DNA of 64,000 nt from Polaribacter marinaquae (GCF_038019025.1 NZ_CP150496.1:1628001-1692000), one strand, 5' to 3'. Counted from the stretch's first letter, positions 17,394 through 27,111 are shown. The notes: generated by a model from the letters alone, not told the origin. Numbers and translations are program-made.

Positions 17394-17401
17394 TACTTTT
17401 G
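17394..17401 (+). promoter_or_regulatory. -7 box upstream of the OmpA-like gene
   Basis: TACTTTTG matches TAnnTTTG, but no TTG lies at the usual distance upstream. A run of six C follows at 17415-17420 in the presumed leader, 34 bases before the ATG. Confidence 0.45.
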
Positions 17402-17453
17402 CACCGATATTAATTCCCCCCAAATTTGTTAAATATTATATACTATACCCACA

Positions 17454-18938
17454 ATGAGGAGAATTTTTTTAATTGCAATTTTAACTTGTTTATCGAGCAC
17501 TGCAATATTTAGTCAATTTACTACAGACGAAATTACTTACGGAAATAGAATAGATTTAGAAAACTCTAACAGTTGGGCTGTTGGTGGTGGTTTCAGTAAC
17601 TTTATTATGCACGGAGATTTGCGTTCTATTGGTACAGGAGATGATACCAACTACTTTAACTTTGGTGGTTATGCTTATGTAAATAAAATGTTTAACCCAC
17701 TTTTAGGTTTAGAATTTAAAGTTTCTTACAATAAAATTTCTGGTGGAGCTCAATATTTTTCTAATGAATCTAACTACTTTGTACTTTATTCAGAAAACAA
17801 AGTAGTAAATCAAGATAACTTAAACTTTGAAGGTGCAGCTTATGGTGCAGAACTAAATTTAATTTTTAGTTTTACAAACTTATATCAAACAGCAGCTTCA
17901 AAATGGCACGCAGCAGGATACTTTGGTGTTGGTTATCATCAATACAACTCTACATTATATGAAAGATTTTCTGATGGTAGAAATGTAGAAATTGTAGATT
18001 TCGGATTTAATCCATCAAGAAATAGCCAAAATGCAGCTAGTTCTATTTATTTATCTGCACAATTTGGTCTTAAAAGAAGATTAAATAAAAAACTAGATTT
18101 AGAATTTAGAACAGGTATGTACTTTAACTACGAAGATCATTTAGATGCTGCAATATCTAATAAACAAGATTGGGAAACATTTTTTGTTTCTAGTATAGGT
18201 GTATCTTTTAAATTAGGAAAAAAGAAAGTATTTACCATTTGGGGTGACGAAAACGGAGACAATAGAGGTAAATTTCAAATTGTTGATACCGACAAAGATG
18301 GTGTAATGGATGAATTAGACATAGAACCAAATACGCCTGCAGGTGTAATGGTTTATGGTAATGGTAAAGCTGTAGATTCTGATAAAGATGGTTTACCAGA
18401 CCACAAAGACAAATGTCCTTTAGAATATGGTCCTGAATCTAACGAAGGTTGCCCATTAAATGTAGATTCTGATGGCGACGGTATTATGGATGGTAAAGAT
18501 CTTTGTCCTGCAACTCCAGGAACTGTAGAGAACAGAGGTTGTCCTAAACCAGAACCAAATACTAACAATGCGTCTAACATTAACAATCAAATTGCATTAT
18601 TAGCAACTAGTATATACTTTGATACTAACAGTGATAGAATTAAAACTATATCTTTTAGTACTATTGATAAGATTGTTAAATTAATGAAACAAGTGCCAAA
18701 TGTTAAGTTCCTTATTGAAGGACATACAGATGACAGAAACAGTGATAGATATAACTTGTACTTATCTCAAAGAAGAGCAAATGCAGTTAGAAAATACATG
18801 ATTAAAGAAGGTATTAGTAGTGATAACCTTAGCGCAAAAGGATTTGGAGAATCTAGACCTAAATTCTCTAACGAAAACGCTGGTGGTAGACAACTAAACA
18901 GAAGAGTAGAGATTAAACCTTCTGGTTCTTTAGAGTAA
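17454..18938 (+). CDS. OmpA family outer membrane protein with calcium-binding TSP3 repeats
   Basis: A 494-residue envelope protein: signal peptide 1-20, an eight-stranded barrel-like region about 25-265, thrombospondin type 3 Asp-rich repeats about 275-365 (DTDKDGVMDELD, DSDKDGLPDHKDKCP, DSDGDGIMDGKDLCP), and an OmpA C-terminal peptidoglycan-binding domain about 385-490 (IEGHTDDRNSDRYNLYLSQR). It likely anchors the outer membrane to peptidoglycan, with the Ca-binding repeats as a spacer. The gene is monocistronic with its own promoter and terminator. Confidence 0.93.
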   Translation: MRRIFLIAILTCLSSTAIFSQFTTDEITYGNRIDLENSNSWAVGGGFSNFIMHGDLRSIGTGDDTNYFNFGGYAYVNKMFNPLLGLEFKVSYNKISGGAQYFSNESNYFVLYSENKVVNQDNLNFEGAAYGAELNLIFSFTNLYQTAASKWHAAGYFGVGYHQYNSTLYERFSDGRNVEIVDFGFNPSRNSQNAASSIYLSAQFGLKRRLNKKLDLEFRTGMYFNYEDHLDAAISNKQDWETFFVSSIGVSFKLGKKKVFTIWGDENGDNRGKFQIVDTDKDGVMDELDIEPNTPAGVMVYGNGKAVDSDKDGLPDHKDKCPLEYGPESNEGCPLNVDSDGDGIMDGKDLCPATPGTVENRGCPKPEPNTNNASNINNQIALLATSIYFDTNSDRIKTISFSTIDKIVKLMKQVPNVKFLIEGHTDDRNSDRYNLYLSQRRANAVRKYMIKEGISSDNLSAKGFGESRPKFSNENAGGRQLNRRVEIKPSGSLE

Positions 18939-18960
18939 TCTAAAACCATAAAAATTATAA

Positions 18961-18999
18961 AGAGAGCATATATTTTAATATATGCTCTCTTTTTTTTTT
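18961..18999 (+). terminator. Terminator of the OmpA-like gene
   Basis: AGAGAGCATATATT pairs with AATATATGCTCTCT, followed by ten or more T. Confidence 0.9.
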
Positions 19000-19010
19000 G
19001 AAGAAACTCC

Positions 19011-19045
19011 AAAAAAAAAGGATGTAAATAAATACATCCTTTTTA
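19011..19045 (-). terminator. Terminator of gldB-gldC
   Basis: AAAAAGGATGTA and TACATCCTTTTT flank a short loop. On the minus strand a long T run follows the stem. It sits 25 bases after the gldC stop. Confidence 0.85.
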
Positions 19046-19069
19046 AATTAAAATACTTTTATAAAGTTA

Positions 19070-19405
19070 CTACTTTTTAAGCTCTAATTTTTCTGCAAAA
19101 TATTCACAAAAATCTCTCATTGTAGCACTCATTTTTTGATCATCTGTGGCACGTTCAAAAGTATCTGCCATTGATACCAAAGTTTGATGATAAAACTGTT
19201 TCATTTCATCTACAGGCATATCTTTTGTCCATAAATCCATACGTAATGTATCTTTCTTTTTATGATCCCAAACAGATATCATAATAGATTTAGAAGTTTC
19301 ATTTTCTATGCCACCATCTTTGGCTGTCCAAGAAATTTCTTCTGGCACTTTATTTTCGTCTAAACCAACGTTAAATTTAATTTCTGAGTTATGTTTTACT
19401 GACAT
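19070..19405 (-). CDS. gldC: Gliding motility protein GldC
   Basis: A 111-residue cytoplasmic protein without a signal peptide. The sequence from SEIKFNVGLDENKVPEEISW to MRDFCEYFAEKLE fits GldC, a small accessory protein of Bacteroidota gliding motility. Its position directly after gldB, with one shared base between stop and start, is the order seen in gliding flavobacteria. GldC improves gliding but is not essential in studied relatives; biochemical function unknown. Confidence 0.92.
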   Translation of the reverse strand: MSVKHNSEIKFNVGLDENKVPEEISWTAKDGGIENETSKSIMISVWDHKKKDTLRMDLWTKDMPVDEMKQFYHQTLVSMADTFERATDDQKMSATMRDFCEYFAEKLELKK

Positions 19406-20367
19406 TATTTTCTAGGCTTATATTTAGATTTTTTATATAAATCTAATTCGTTAATTTCTAAAAGTTCTTGCAAAGATACATCATTCTGTTGCATATAAGA
19501 ACGAACAATTTGCCAACCTAACCAAACACCAGCTCTACCAGGAGATAAATTATCTTGCCCCATATAAAACTTAGAAAAAGGTGCTACCTCTATAAAACGC
19601 TTATTCAATTTTGTATCGGTACTAAAAAGTAGTTTCTTTTCAATAAAATACGCCCAAATTTGCTCTTCATTTTCTTTAATCCACATAAATTTATCTTCTT
19701 GATATCCTATTTTTTCGATATCAGAAATATTTGGTAAATAAAAATCTAACAAGTACATTTTTTTTCCTTCATTAATCATTTTAGCAATAAAACTTCTTTC
19801 TCTAGAAGGTAGAACTTGCCTTTTGATTATCTCGTTAGCAACATCTACAATAATATGATTTTTAGTATTATTCGCTTTAATATAAGTTGGATAATCATTA
19901 TAGAACCTGTGATTTTTGCCTAGATAAACATCTAAAGAAATAATAAGTAAACTATCTGCATAAATTACTCGACTATCATAATCTATGTTGGTTAACATCG
20001 TAACTACATTTGGCGCTTCAAATTTTGGATTGTAGTATTTTACATGCTTAAACAAAGAGGTTAGTTGCCTTTTAAGTGGATTAATATCTTTATAAAAAAG
20101 TTGAGTTTCATTAAAAAGTTCTAACTCTTCTTTATTTTTCATTTTTGAAATTGAAAGACTATCTGAAATTTCTTCTGGAAAAAAATAAGGATATGTTTCT
20201 TTTAATTCTTTTAGGTTTTCCTTTTTTGATGTGTAAAAATCTACATCAAAACGCTTCACATCAAAATTAACAGTAGTGTTAGAAACATCTATTTTATTTA
20301 TACTATTACTAGTGTTACATGAATAAAAACTAAATAAAACCGCTAAAATCACTAGAAAAAATCTCAT
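19405..20367 (-). CDS. gldB: Gliding motility lipoprotein GldB
   Basis: A 320-residue lipoprotein: short signal peptide and lipobox FYSC with Cys17 lipidated. The body matches GldB (VKRFDVDFY, AYFIEKKLLFSTDT, then SPGRAGVWLGWQIVRSYM). GldB is required for gliding in Flavobacterium and is linked to T9SS function. It is transcribed with gldC and divergently from nadE; the 59 bases between gldB and nadE starts should hold both promoters. Confidence 0.93.
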   Translation of the reverse strand: MRFFLVILAVLFSFYSCNTSNSINKIDVSNTTVNFDVKRFDVDFYTSKKENLKELKETYPYFFPEEISDSLSISKMKNKEELELFNETQLFYKDINPLKRQLTSLFKHVKYYNPKFEAPNVVTMLTNIDYDSRVIYADSLLIISLDVYLGKNHRFYNDYPTYIKANNTKNHIIVDVANEIIKRQVLPSRERSFIAKMINEGKKMYLLDFYLPNISDIEKIGYQEDKFMWIKENEEQIWAYFIEKKLLFSTDTKLNKRFIEVAPFSKFYMGQDNLSPGRAGVWLGWQIVRSYMQQNDVSLQELLEINELDLYKKSKYKPRK

Positions 20368-20426
20368 AAACTTTGTATATTGCTAATAGAATTATAAACG
20401 TTAAAAATACTAAAATAGTTTATCTA

Positions 20427-21215
20427 ATGAATACAGAAAAAGTAGCAATTCATATTATTTCTTGGTTAAAAAGTTATGCTGAAAAAGCTGGTGTAAAAGG
20501 TTTTGTTGTTGGTGTTTCTGGCGGAATTGATTCTGCTTTAACATCTACACTTTGTGCCAAAACCGGCTTACCTACTTTATGCGTCGAAATGCCAATACAC
20601 CAAGCAGAAAGTCAGGTTTCTAGAGCCGAAGAACATATTAAACAATTAAAAGAAAAATTTTCTAATGTTTCTGAAGTTAGAGTGAATTTAACATCAACTT
20701 TTGAAGATTTTAAAAAAGTTGTACCAAACACAGAGAGTTCAGCTAAACTAGATTTAACTTTAGCAAATACCAGAGCAAGGTTGCGAATGACTACTTTATA
20801 TTATTTTGCAGGTTTACACAGTTATTTAGTTGCCGGAACAGGAAATAAAGTTGAAGATTTTGGTGTTGGTTTCTACACTAAATATGGTGATGGAGGCGTA
20901 GATTTAAGTCCTATTGCAGATTTAATGAAATCTGAAGTCTATGATTTAGCAGCTTATCTAAATGTACCAGAATCGATTCAAAAAGCGCAACCTACAGATG
21001 GCTTGTTTGGAGATAGCAGAACCGATGAAGATCAAATTGGGGCTTCTTATGATGAATTAGAATGGGCCATGAAAATGCAAGATCTACAAAAAAATGAAGA
21101 TGATTTTACAGGAAGACAAAAAGAGGTTTTTAAAATATATGAAAGGTTAAACAGAATTAATCAGCACAAAATGGTACCGATACCAGTATGTGAAATTCCA
21201 GAAAATTTAAAATAA
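20427..21215 (+). CDS. nadE: NAD(+) synthase, ammonia type
   Basis: A 262-residue enzyme of the adenine nucleotide alpha-hydrolase fold. The ATP PP-loop GVSGGIDSALTS is near residues 25-36; GTGNKVEDFGVGFYTKYGDGG follows the pattern of NH3-dependent NadE. It amidates deamido-NAD with ATP. No glutaminase domain is present, so ammonia is the donor. I chose ATG at 20427 (MNTEKVAIH), not the in-frame ATG at 20373, because the extra 18 residues are AT-rich, lack family similarity and would start six bases from the divergent gldB gene. Confidence 0.95.
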   Translation: MNTEKVAIHIISWLKSYAEKAGVKGFVVGVSGGIDSALTSTLCAKTGLPTLCVEMPIHQAESQVSRAEEHIKQLKEKFSNVSEVRVNLTSTFEDFKKVVPNTESSAKLDLTLANTRARLRMTTLYYFAGLHSYLVAGTGNKVEDFGVGFYTKYGDGGVDLSPIADLMKSEVYDLAAYLNVPESIQKAQPTDGLFGDSRTDEDQIGASYDELEWAMKMQDLQKNEDDFTGRQKEVFKIYERLNRINQHKMVPIPVCEIPENLK

Positions 21216-21251
21216 AAAAAATCCCGTAATTAAATTGCGGGATTTTTTTTT
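21216..21251 (+). terminator. nadE terminator
   Basis: AAATCCCG and CGGGATTT pair, with inner A/T pairs, followed by a run of T directly after the nadE stop. Confidence 0.88.
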
Positions 21252-21268
21252 GCATTTTAGGGTAAAAA

Positions 21269-21400
21269 TTACAGCAGATTTGCCGCAATCATCATTTTTT
21301 TAATTCTCATATACGCTCGTCTTTTAGAACCTTTAGAGATTTCGAATGGAAGAAGAATAAAAAGTTGAACAATTTTTAATAGTTGTAATACTCTTTTCAT
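21269..21400 (-). CDS. Putative 43-residue basic small protein
   Basis: An ATG-to-TAA ORF of 43 codons in the gap after dnaG. The N-terminal half is amphipathic/hydrophobic (LLKIVQLFILLPFEI) and the C-terminal half strongly basic (KGSKRRAYMRIKKMM). About one residue in four is Lys or Arg. A TATATTGC box (minus strand, about 21433-21426) resembles the -7 element, placed for a short leader. It may be a membrane-associated small protein. No family recognised; a chance ORF remains possible. Confidence 0.4.
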   Translation of the reverse strand: MKRVLQLLKIVQLFILLPFEISKGSKRRAYMRIKKMMIAANLL

Positions 21401-21500
21401 AATAAATTATTTTTCTTTAGCACGTGCAATATACAAAAATTCTATTCTGAAAAATGATACCTTAGTAGGGGAAAACACCCAATTTTACAATTTAATAACT

Positions 21501-23504
21501 TTAAACAACTCTATTTAACTTTTCGAACAACCTTATTTTTAGACCCGTATAGCTTTTTATTGTCTCTAAATCTATAGCGGCATCTTGACTTCCTTCTTTT
21601 ATTAAGTCTTCTATTTTCTTCCCAATTAAAACGCGTCTTAAATTAAAAACAGCATCACTTACTAATTTCGGTAAAATATCTAAAGCACCTTTAACCTCTA
21701 TATTTTGACCTTCCCAATCACTTAATTGGTGCTTTTCCTCATCCATAATAATAGAGGTAACAGTAGAAGAAATGTCTGAGTTTTTATGGTTCACCAAAGC
21801 ATCTATTTCTAGTTTTTCATACTGATTTAATTGATAAATAACTTCTGTATAAATTTCTTGAAAAATAACATTTGTAAACTCTGTTTCGTCTTCTTGTAGA
21901 TGCAAATATATTTCTGCAGAAACATTATTATTATATTTTCTTTGTGTTACAGTTATTCTACCCTCTTCATCCTCATTCTCAATTTCTTCTAAGAATTCAG
22001 CTTCTTCATTTCCAAATAAAAGTAAGATTCTAATAATTTCTTTTTCTAAAATAGAAAGTTGATCTATCTTTTCTGCAGCAGTTTTACCTTTAACCAAGCC
22101 CATAGGAGCCTTTTCTTTATTTGCAAAATATTCTGCTGGTGGTTCGTTGGGATCTTGCTGAGAATTGTTTTGTTTTCTATTTATCTTATTTCTGTCTTGA
22201 ATTCCTTTTTTTAATAATTGCGCTAATTCACTAAAAAGCACTCGTTCAGAAATATCCATAATTCGAGCACATTCCTGCACGTAAACTTCGCGTTGAATAC
22301 CATCTGGAATTTTAGAAATACTTGTTACAATATCTCTAATTACACCCGCCTTTTTTACAGGATCGTTATTAGATTCTTTTAACAGCAAAGAAACTTTAAA
22401 CTCTATAAAATCTTTAGACGATTCTTCTAAATAGGTTTTTAACTCTGTTGTTGAATGCGATTTTGCAAAACTATCTGGATCTTCTCCATCTGGAAACTGT
22501 ACAACTTTTACATTCATACCTTGTTCTAGAATTAAATCTATACCTCTTATAGAAGCTCTAATTCCTGCCGCATCACCATCAAAAAGAACGGTAATATTTT
22601 TTGTAAGTCTATTTACAAGTCTTATTTGATCTGGTGTTAACGCTGTACCAGAAGACGCAACTACATTTTCGACACCAGATTGATGAAATGATATTACATC
22701 TGTATAACCTTCTACCAAGTAACAATTATCTTGCTTTGCAATTTCTTTTTTTGCTTGATAAAGGCCATATAAAATTTTACTCTTGTGATAAATATCGCTT
22801 TCTGGTGAATTTAAATATTTAGCCGCTTTTTTATCCGCAGTTAAAATTCTACCACCAAAACCTAAAATTCTACCAGACATAGAGTGTATAGGAAACATAA
22901 CACGACCTTTAAATCTATCGAATTGTTTTGTTTCTTTAACAATAGTTAAACCTGTAGAAGCTAAATATTTAAGATCATATCCTTTTTTTAAAGCTGCTTT
23001 TGTAAAACCATCCCACTCGTCTAAACAGTAACCAAGTTCAAAAGTTTTTATAGTATCATCTCTAAAACCTCTTTCTTTAAAATAAGAAAGCCCAATAGCT
23101 TTCCCTTTATTAGTGTTTAACATGATGTCATGAAAGTAATCTTTGGCATAATTAGATACCATAAACATACTTTCTCTTTCGTTCATCTGAGCTTTTTCTT
23201 CTGATGTTTGCTCAGTTTCTTCAATTTCTATATTGTATTTTTTTGCGAGCCATTTAATAGCTTCTGGATACGAGTAATGCTCATGTTCCATTAAAAATGA
23301 TATAGCATTTCCTCCTTTTCCGGTAGAAAAATCTTTCCAGATTTGCTTTACAGGAGAAACCATAAAAGATGGTGATTTTTCATCTACAAACGGACTTAAT
23401 CCTTTAAAATTACTTCCTGATTTTTTTAGCTGAACAAACTCACCAATAACCTCTTCTACTCTTGCAGATTCAAAAACGCGGTCTATGGTACTTCTAGAAA
23501 TCAT
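21501..23504 (-). CDS. dnaG: DNA primase with a zinc-finger domain lacking its zinc ligands
   Basis: A 667-residue DnaG. The N-terminal domain keeps the fold signature (FKGLSPFVDEKSPSF, then FSTGKGGNAISFL), but the four zinc ligands of CHC2 primases are replaced at exactly their usual spacing: Ser37, Val40, Asp58, Thr61 for Cys, His, Cys, Cys. The TOPRIM catalytic core is intact: LVEGYTDVISFHQSG near 265 and LFDGDAAGIRA near 310. A long C-terminal region with acidic low-complexity segments should bind DnaB helicase. It makes primers for replication. The rest is conserved, so the zinc-free finger looks like a lineage feature, not decay. Confidence 0.96.
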   Translation of the reverse strand: MISRSTIDRVFESARVEEVIGEFVQLKKSGSNFKGLSPFVDEKSPSFMVSPVKQIWKDFSTGKGGNAISFLMEHEHYSYPEAIKWLAKKYNIEIEETEQTSEEKAQMNERESMFMVSNYAKDYFHDIMLNTNKGKAIGLSYFKERGFRDDTIKTFELGYCLDEWDGFTKAALKKGYDLKYLASTGLTIVKETKQFDRFKGRVMFPIHSMSGRILGFGGRILTADKKAAKYLNSPESDIYHKSKILYGLYQAKKEIAKQDNCYLVEGYTDVISFHQSGVENVVASSGTALTPDQIRLVNRLTKNITVLFDGDAAGIRASIRGIDLILEQGMNVKVVQFPDGEDPDSFAKSHSTTELKTYLEESSKDFIEFKVSLLLKESNNDPVKKAGVIRDIVTSISKIPDGIQREVYVQECARIMDISERVLFSELAQLLKKGIQDRNKINRKQNNSQQDPNEPPAEYFANKEKAPMGLVKGKTAAEKIDQLSILEKEIIRILLLFGNEEAEFLEEIENEDEEGRITVTQRKYNNNVSAEIYLHLQEDETEFTNVIFQEIYTEVIYQLNQYEKLEIDALVNHKNSDISSTVTSIIMDEEKHQLSDWEGQNIEVKGALDILPKLVSDAVFNLRRVLIGKKIEDLIKEGSQDAAIDLETIKSYTGLKIRLFEKLNRVV

Positions 23505-23551
23505 TTCTTTTAATTAATTAGTGTAACAAATATAATAAGAAGTTATTCTTA

Positions 23552-23594
23552 TAAAAAAAGAGATCTCACAAGTTTAAAATAACTTGTGAGATCT
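23552..23594 (-). terminator. clpX terminator
   Basis: On the minus strand AGATCTCACAAGTT pairs with AACTTGTGAGATCT and is followed by CTTTTTTT, 21 bases after the clpX stop. Confidence 0.9.
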
Positions 23595-23614
23595 TAAGTA
23601 TAAAACAATATTTT

Positions 23615-24853
23615 TTAAGAAGCTGCTCTTAACTTTTTTAATGTTGTATTTGTCAATTTTGCTTCTGCGTACTCTTTTGTAACATTAAATTCTTTATCGT
23701 CGGAACTTGGTAACTCAAACATTGCATCTGTAAAGATAGCTTCACATAAAGAACGTAATCCTCTAGCTCCTAATTTATACTCTACAGCCTTTTCTACAAT
23801 GTAATTTAAAGCATCTTCTTCTATTGTAAAAGATACATCATCCATCGTAAAAAGCTTAGAATATTGCTTAATGATAGAGTTTTTTGGCTCAGTTAAAATT
23901 GCTCTTAACGTTTTTGCATCTAAAGGATTCATATAACTTAATACCGGTAAACGACCAATAATTTCTGGTATTAAACCAAAAGATTTTAAATCTGAAGGAA
24001 TAATGTATTGTAATAAGTTTTCTTCATCTACCTTGTCTTCATCTAAAGAAGCTCCAAAACCAACAGCTTGCATATTTAAACGCTTGCTAATTATTCTTTC
24101 TATTCCAGAAAAAGCTCCACCAGCAATAAATAAAATTTCTTTAGTATTTACTTCTATAAATTTTTGTTCTGGATGTTTTCTACCTCCTTTTGGCGCTACA
24201 TTTACAACTGTACCTTCTAATAATTTAAGTAATGCTTGTTGTACTCCTTCCCCAGAAACATCTCTTGTAATTGATGGATTATCACCTTTTCTGGCAATTT
24301 TATCTATTTCATCAATAAAAACGATACCTCTTTGGGCTTTATCTACATCGTAATCTGCTGCTTGCAATAGTCTACTTAAAATACTTTCTACATCTTCACC
24401 AACATAACCCGCTTGCGTTAAAACTGTTGCATCTACTATAGAAAACGGAACATTTAACATTTTGGCAATTGTTTTTGCAACCAATGTTTTACCTGTACCG
24501 GTTTCTCCTACTAAAACAATATTAGATTTTTCTATTTCTACCTCATCTTCATCATCTTTGGTTTGTAATAATCTTTTGTAGTGATTATAAACCGCAACAG
24601 ACATAGAACGTTTAGTTTCATCTTGACCAATTATATATTGATCTAAAAACTGTTTAATTTCTAAAGGTTTTTTTAATGTTAAATCTTTAGAAAGTCCGCT
24701 AGATTTTGCTTCAGTAATTTCTTCTTCTACAATACCATGAGCTTGTTCTATACATTTATCACAAATGTGCGCATCCATACCTGCAATTAACAAGTCTGTT
24801 TCTGCTTTTTTTCGTCCGCAAAACGAACACTCTAAGTTTTCTTCTTTCGACAT
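23615..24853 (-). CDS. clpX: ClpX, ATP-dependent unfoldase of ClpXP
   Basis: 412 residues. The N-terminal zinc-binding domain has [10 protein letters not shown] and CDKC at 9-35. The AAA+ module has Walker [13 protein letters not shown] near 115-126, Walker [12 protein letters not shown] near 180-190, and the sensor 2 region GARGLRSL near 370. Walker A reads GETGTGKT where E. coli has GPTGSGKT. ClpX unfolds tagged substrates for ClpP. It lies 42 bases after clpP, in the usual tig-clpP-clpX order. Confidence 0.98.
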   Translation of the reverse strand: MSKEENLECSFCGRKKAETDLLIAGMDAHICDKCIEQAHGIVEEEITEAKSSGLSKDLTLKKPLEIKQFLDQYIIGQDETKRSMSVAVYNHYKRLLQTKDDEDEVEIEKSNIVLVGETGTGKTLVAKTIAKMLNVPFSIVDATVLTQAGYVGEDVESILSRLLQAADYDVDKAQRGIVFIDEIDKIARKGDNPSITRDVSGEGVQQALLKLLEGTVVNVAPKGGRKHPEQKFIEVNTKEILFIAGGAFSGIERIISKRLNMQAVGFGASLDEDKVDEENLLQYIIPSDLKSFGLIPEIIGRLPVLSYMNPLDAKTLRAILTEPKNSIIKQYSKLFTMDDVSFTIEEDALNYIVEKAVEYKLGARGLRSLCEAIFTDAMFELPSSDDKEFNVTKEYAEAKLTNTTLKKLRAAS

Positions 24854-24895
24854 TATATCAGCTTTTGATTCAGCTTAAAAATAAGCTGAAATTCT

Positions 24896-25558
24896 TTATA
24901 CTTTTCTTGCTAAAACTTCATCAATCATTCCGTAAGCTTTCGCTTCATCCGCTTTCATCCAATAATCTCTATCAGAATCGTTGTGAACTTTTTCTATTGT
25001 TTGTCCAGAATGGTTTGCAATAATTGCATACAATTCGTCTTTTAATTTTAAGATTTCTCTTGCAGTAATCTCAATATCAGATGCTTGCCCTTGAGCACCA
25101 CCTAAAGGTTGGTGAATCATAATTCTAGAATGAGGTAACGCAGAACGTTTACCTTCTTGACCTGCACACATTAAAACGGCTCCCATAGAAGCTGCCATAC
25201 CTGTACAAATTGTAGCAACATCTGGTTTTATAAACTGCATTGTATCATAAATACCTAAACCTGCATAAACACCTCCACCTGGTGAGTTTATATAAATTGA
25301 AATATCTTTATTAGCGTCTACGCTTTCTAAAAATAATAATTGTGCTTGTATAATATTTGCAACTTGATCATTAATACCAGTTCCTAAAAAGATAATTCTA
25401 TCCATCATTAAACGAGAAAAAACATCCATTTGAGTAATATTCATTTGGCGTTCTTCCATGATATATGGAGTTAAACTACTTGTAATTTTTGTATAATTTG
25501 TACTGCTTATTCCGTGGTGTTTTGTTGCGTATTTTTCGAACTCTTTTCCGTAATCCAT
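24896..25558 (-). CDS. clpP: ClpP, ATP-dependent serine protease subunit
   Basis: 220 residues, with a short N-terminal propeptide-like extension. The Ser of the catalytic triad lies in [11 protein letters not shown], the His in [10 protein letters not shown], and the Asp in the following DSDRDYW region. ClpP forms the tetradecameric proteolytic barrel working with the adjacent clpX product. A terminator separates it from tig, and a TATATTTA box about 40 bases upstream may be its promoter. Confidence 0.98.
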   Translation of the reverse strand: MDYGKEFEKYATKHHGISSTNYTKITSSLTPYIMEERQMNITQMDVFSRLMMDRIIFLGTGINDQVANIIQAQLLFLESVDANKDISIYINSPGGGVYAGLGIYDTMQFIKPDVATICTGMAASMGAVLMCAGQEGKRSALPHSRIMIHQPLGGAQGQASDIEITAREILKLKDELYAIIANHSGQTIEKVHNDSDRDYWMKADEAKAYGMIDEVLARKV

Positions 25559-25633
25559 TTTCGTGATTTTGTTTTAAGTTTAATACTGTAAATATAAGAA
25601 CTATTTCTTACTCTTTTGCTTTGCGTTAGTTGC

Positions 25634-25668
25634 TAAAAAAACCTGAATAAAATAATTCAGGTTTTTTG
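25634..25668 (-). terminator. tig terminator
   Basis: AAAAACCTGAAT and ATTCAGGTTTTT form a stem with T runs on both strands. It lies between the tig stop and clpP start, so clpPX expression must rely on read-through or its own promoter. Confidence 0.85.
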
Positions 25669-25725
25669 TATATAATTATGCTATAATTTAAATCTTATAG
25701 TAAGATTCAAATGCGTTATAAACTA

Positions 25726-27048
25726 TTATTTGTATGCTTCTTTTACAAACTCTTCGTAAGAAAGTTCTTTTGTCTTAAAAGTCATGTTTTCTTTATAAAA
25801 AGCTAACAATTTCTGACTAATTAATTGTGTTTGTAATTTTTGTGCTTCTTCTTGGTTTTGTAAAATTCTACCAGCAATTTCATCCAATTCTTTTTCTTCT
25901 GGATTCATGTTACCAAATTGAGCCATTTGCGTACGGATAAATCCTTTTGCATAGTCTACCAATTCTGCATAGTCTAATTTTATATCGTTATCTTTCATAA
26001 TCTTACCTTCGATTAATTGATAACGTAAACCTTTTTCTGATTTTTCGTATTCTGCTGCAGCTTCTTCTTCTGTTAAAGGTTTTTCACCTGCAGTTGCTAA
26101 CCATTTCTTTAAGAAATCTGCTGGTAAATCGAATTTAGTATTTTCGATTAAGTGCTCTATTACAGAATTTAATAAATGTTGATCTGATTGTTGTAAGAAT
26201 TGCTTTTCTGCGTCTTCTTTAATTTTTTCTCTTAATTCTGTTACAGAAGAAACACTACCGTCTGCAAACAATTTATCAAACAATTCTTTGTCTAAATCTG
26301 CTGGTTCTGTTTTAGTAATTTCTTCTACAGTTAAAGTTACTTTAATATCTAAATCTTTAATTTCATCTGCAGAAACACCTAAAATATGTTGCAACTTGTT
26401 ATTGTCTTCGAATAATTTTTTAGTTTCTAATTCGATTACATCACCAACTTTAGCACCTATAATTTTCTTTTCGTTTTTCTTTCCTTTAAGATCGTTTACT
26501 AAGAAAGTACTCTTTTTTTCGATTCCTTTTTCTTCGTTTACAAAAGTACCAGTTACATTAGAGTGCTCTGTTGCTTCTTCTAACGTAGACATTTTACCGT
26601 ATCTAGTCTGAATGTTTTTTACCTCTTCATCTAACAAATCTTCTGTTGCAACAATGTTGTATTGATTAATCTTTTTCTTAGATTTTAAATCAACATCAAA
26701 TTCTGGTGCTAAACCTAATTCGAATTCAAAAGAAAAAGTTTCTGCATCCCAGTTGAAATCGTCTTGTACTCTTGGTAAAGGATTACCTAAAATATCTAAC
26801 TTTTCTTCTGTTAAGAATTTATTTAAAGATTCTTGTAAAAGCTTGTTAACCTCATCTACCATAATAGATTGACCATATTGCTTTTTTATCATACCCATTG
26901 GCACGTGTCCTTTTCTAAAACCAGGAACATCTGCTTTTTTACGGTAATCTGATAAGATATTATCTACTTTTGCTTGATAATCTTCTGCAACAATATCAAC
27001 TTTTACAACTGCGTTTAACGCATCTATGTTTTCTTTTGTAATATTCAT
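25726..27048 (-). CDS. tig: Trigger factor chaperone
   Basis: 440 residues. The ribosome-binding N-terminal domain has the signature VPGFRKGHVPMGMIKKQYG near 42-60. The middle segment (about 150-245), where the FKBP-type prolyl isomerase domain lies in E. coli, is poorly conserved to the eye. The C-terminal helical chaperone arms extend to the end. Trigger factor binds nascent chains at the ribosome exit. A full-consensus promoter lies upstream at 27082-27111. Confidence 0.95.
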   Translation of the reverse strand: MNITKENIDALNAVVKVDIVAEDYQAKVDNILSDYRKKADVPGFRKGHVPMGMIKKQYGQSIMVDEVNKLLQESLNKFLTEEKLDILGNPLPRVQDDFNWDAETFSFEFELGLAPEFDVDLKSKKKINQYNIVATEDLLDEEVKNIQTRYGKMSTLEEATEHSNVTGTFVNEEKGIEKKSTFLVNDLKGKKNEKKIIGAKVGDVIELETKKLFEDNNKLQHILGVSADEIKDLDIKVTLTVEEITKTEPADLDKELFDKLFADGSVSSVTELREKIKEDAEKQFLQQSDQHLLNSVIEHLIENTKFDLPADFLKKWLATAGEKPLTEEEAAAEYEKSEKGLRYQLIEGKIMKDNDIKLDYAELVDYAKGFIRTQMAQFGNMNPEEKELDEIAGRILQNQEEAQKLQTQLISQKLLAFYKENMTFKTKELSYEEFVKEAYK

Positions 27049-27081
27049 TTATTTGTTCTTTTATCTTGAAAAAATCGAGTG

Positions 27082-27111
27082 CAAAATTAATTATTTTTTT
27101 TTACTTAACAA
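27082..27111 (-). promoter_or_regulatory. tig promoter
   Basis: On the minus strand TTG (27111-27109), 19 bases, then TAATTTTG (27089-27082): a full match to the Bacteroidota consensus, about 35 bases before the tig ATG. Confidence 0.7.

Noticed and set aside
20373..20426. Upstream ATG for nadE
   Set aside because: The extra 18 residues do not resemble NadE and the start would lie six bases from the divergent gldB gene, leaving no promoter room.
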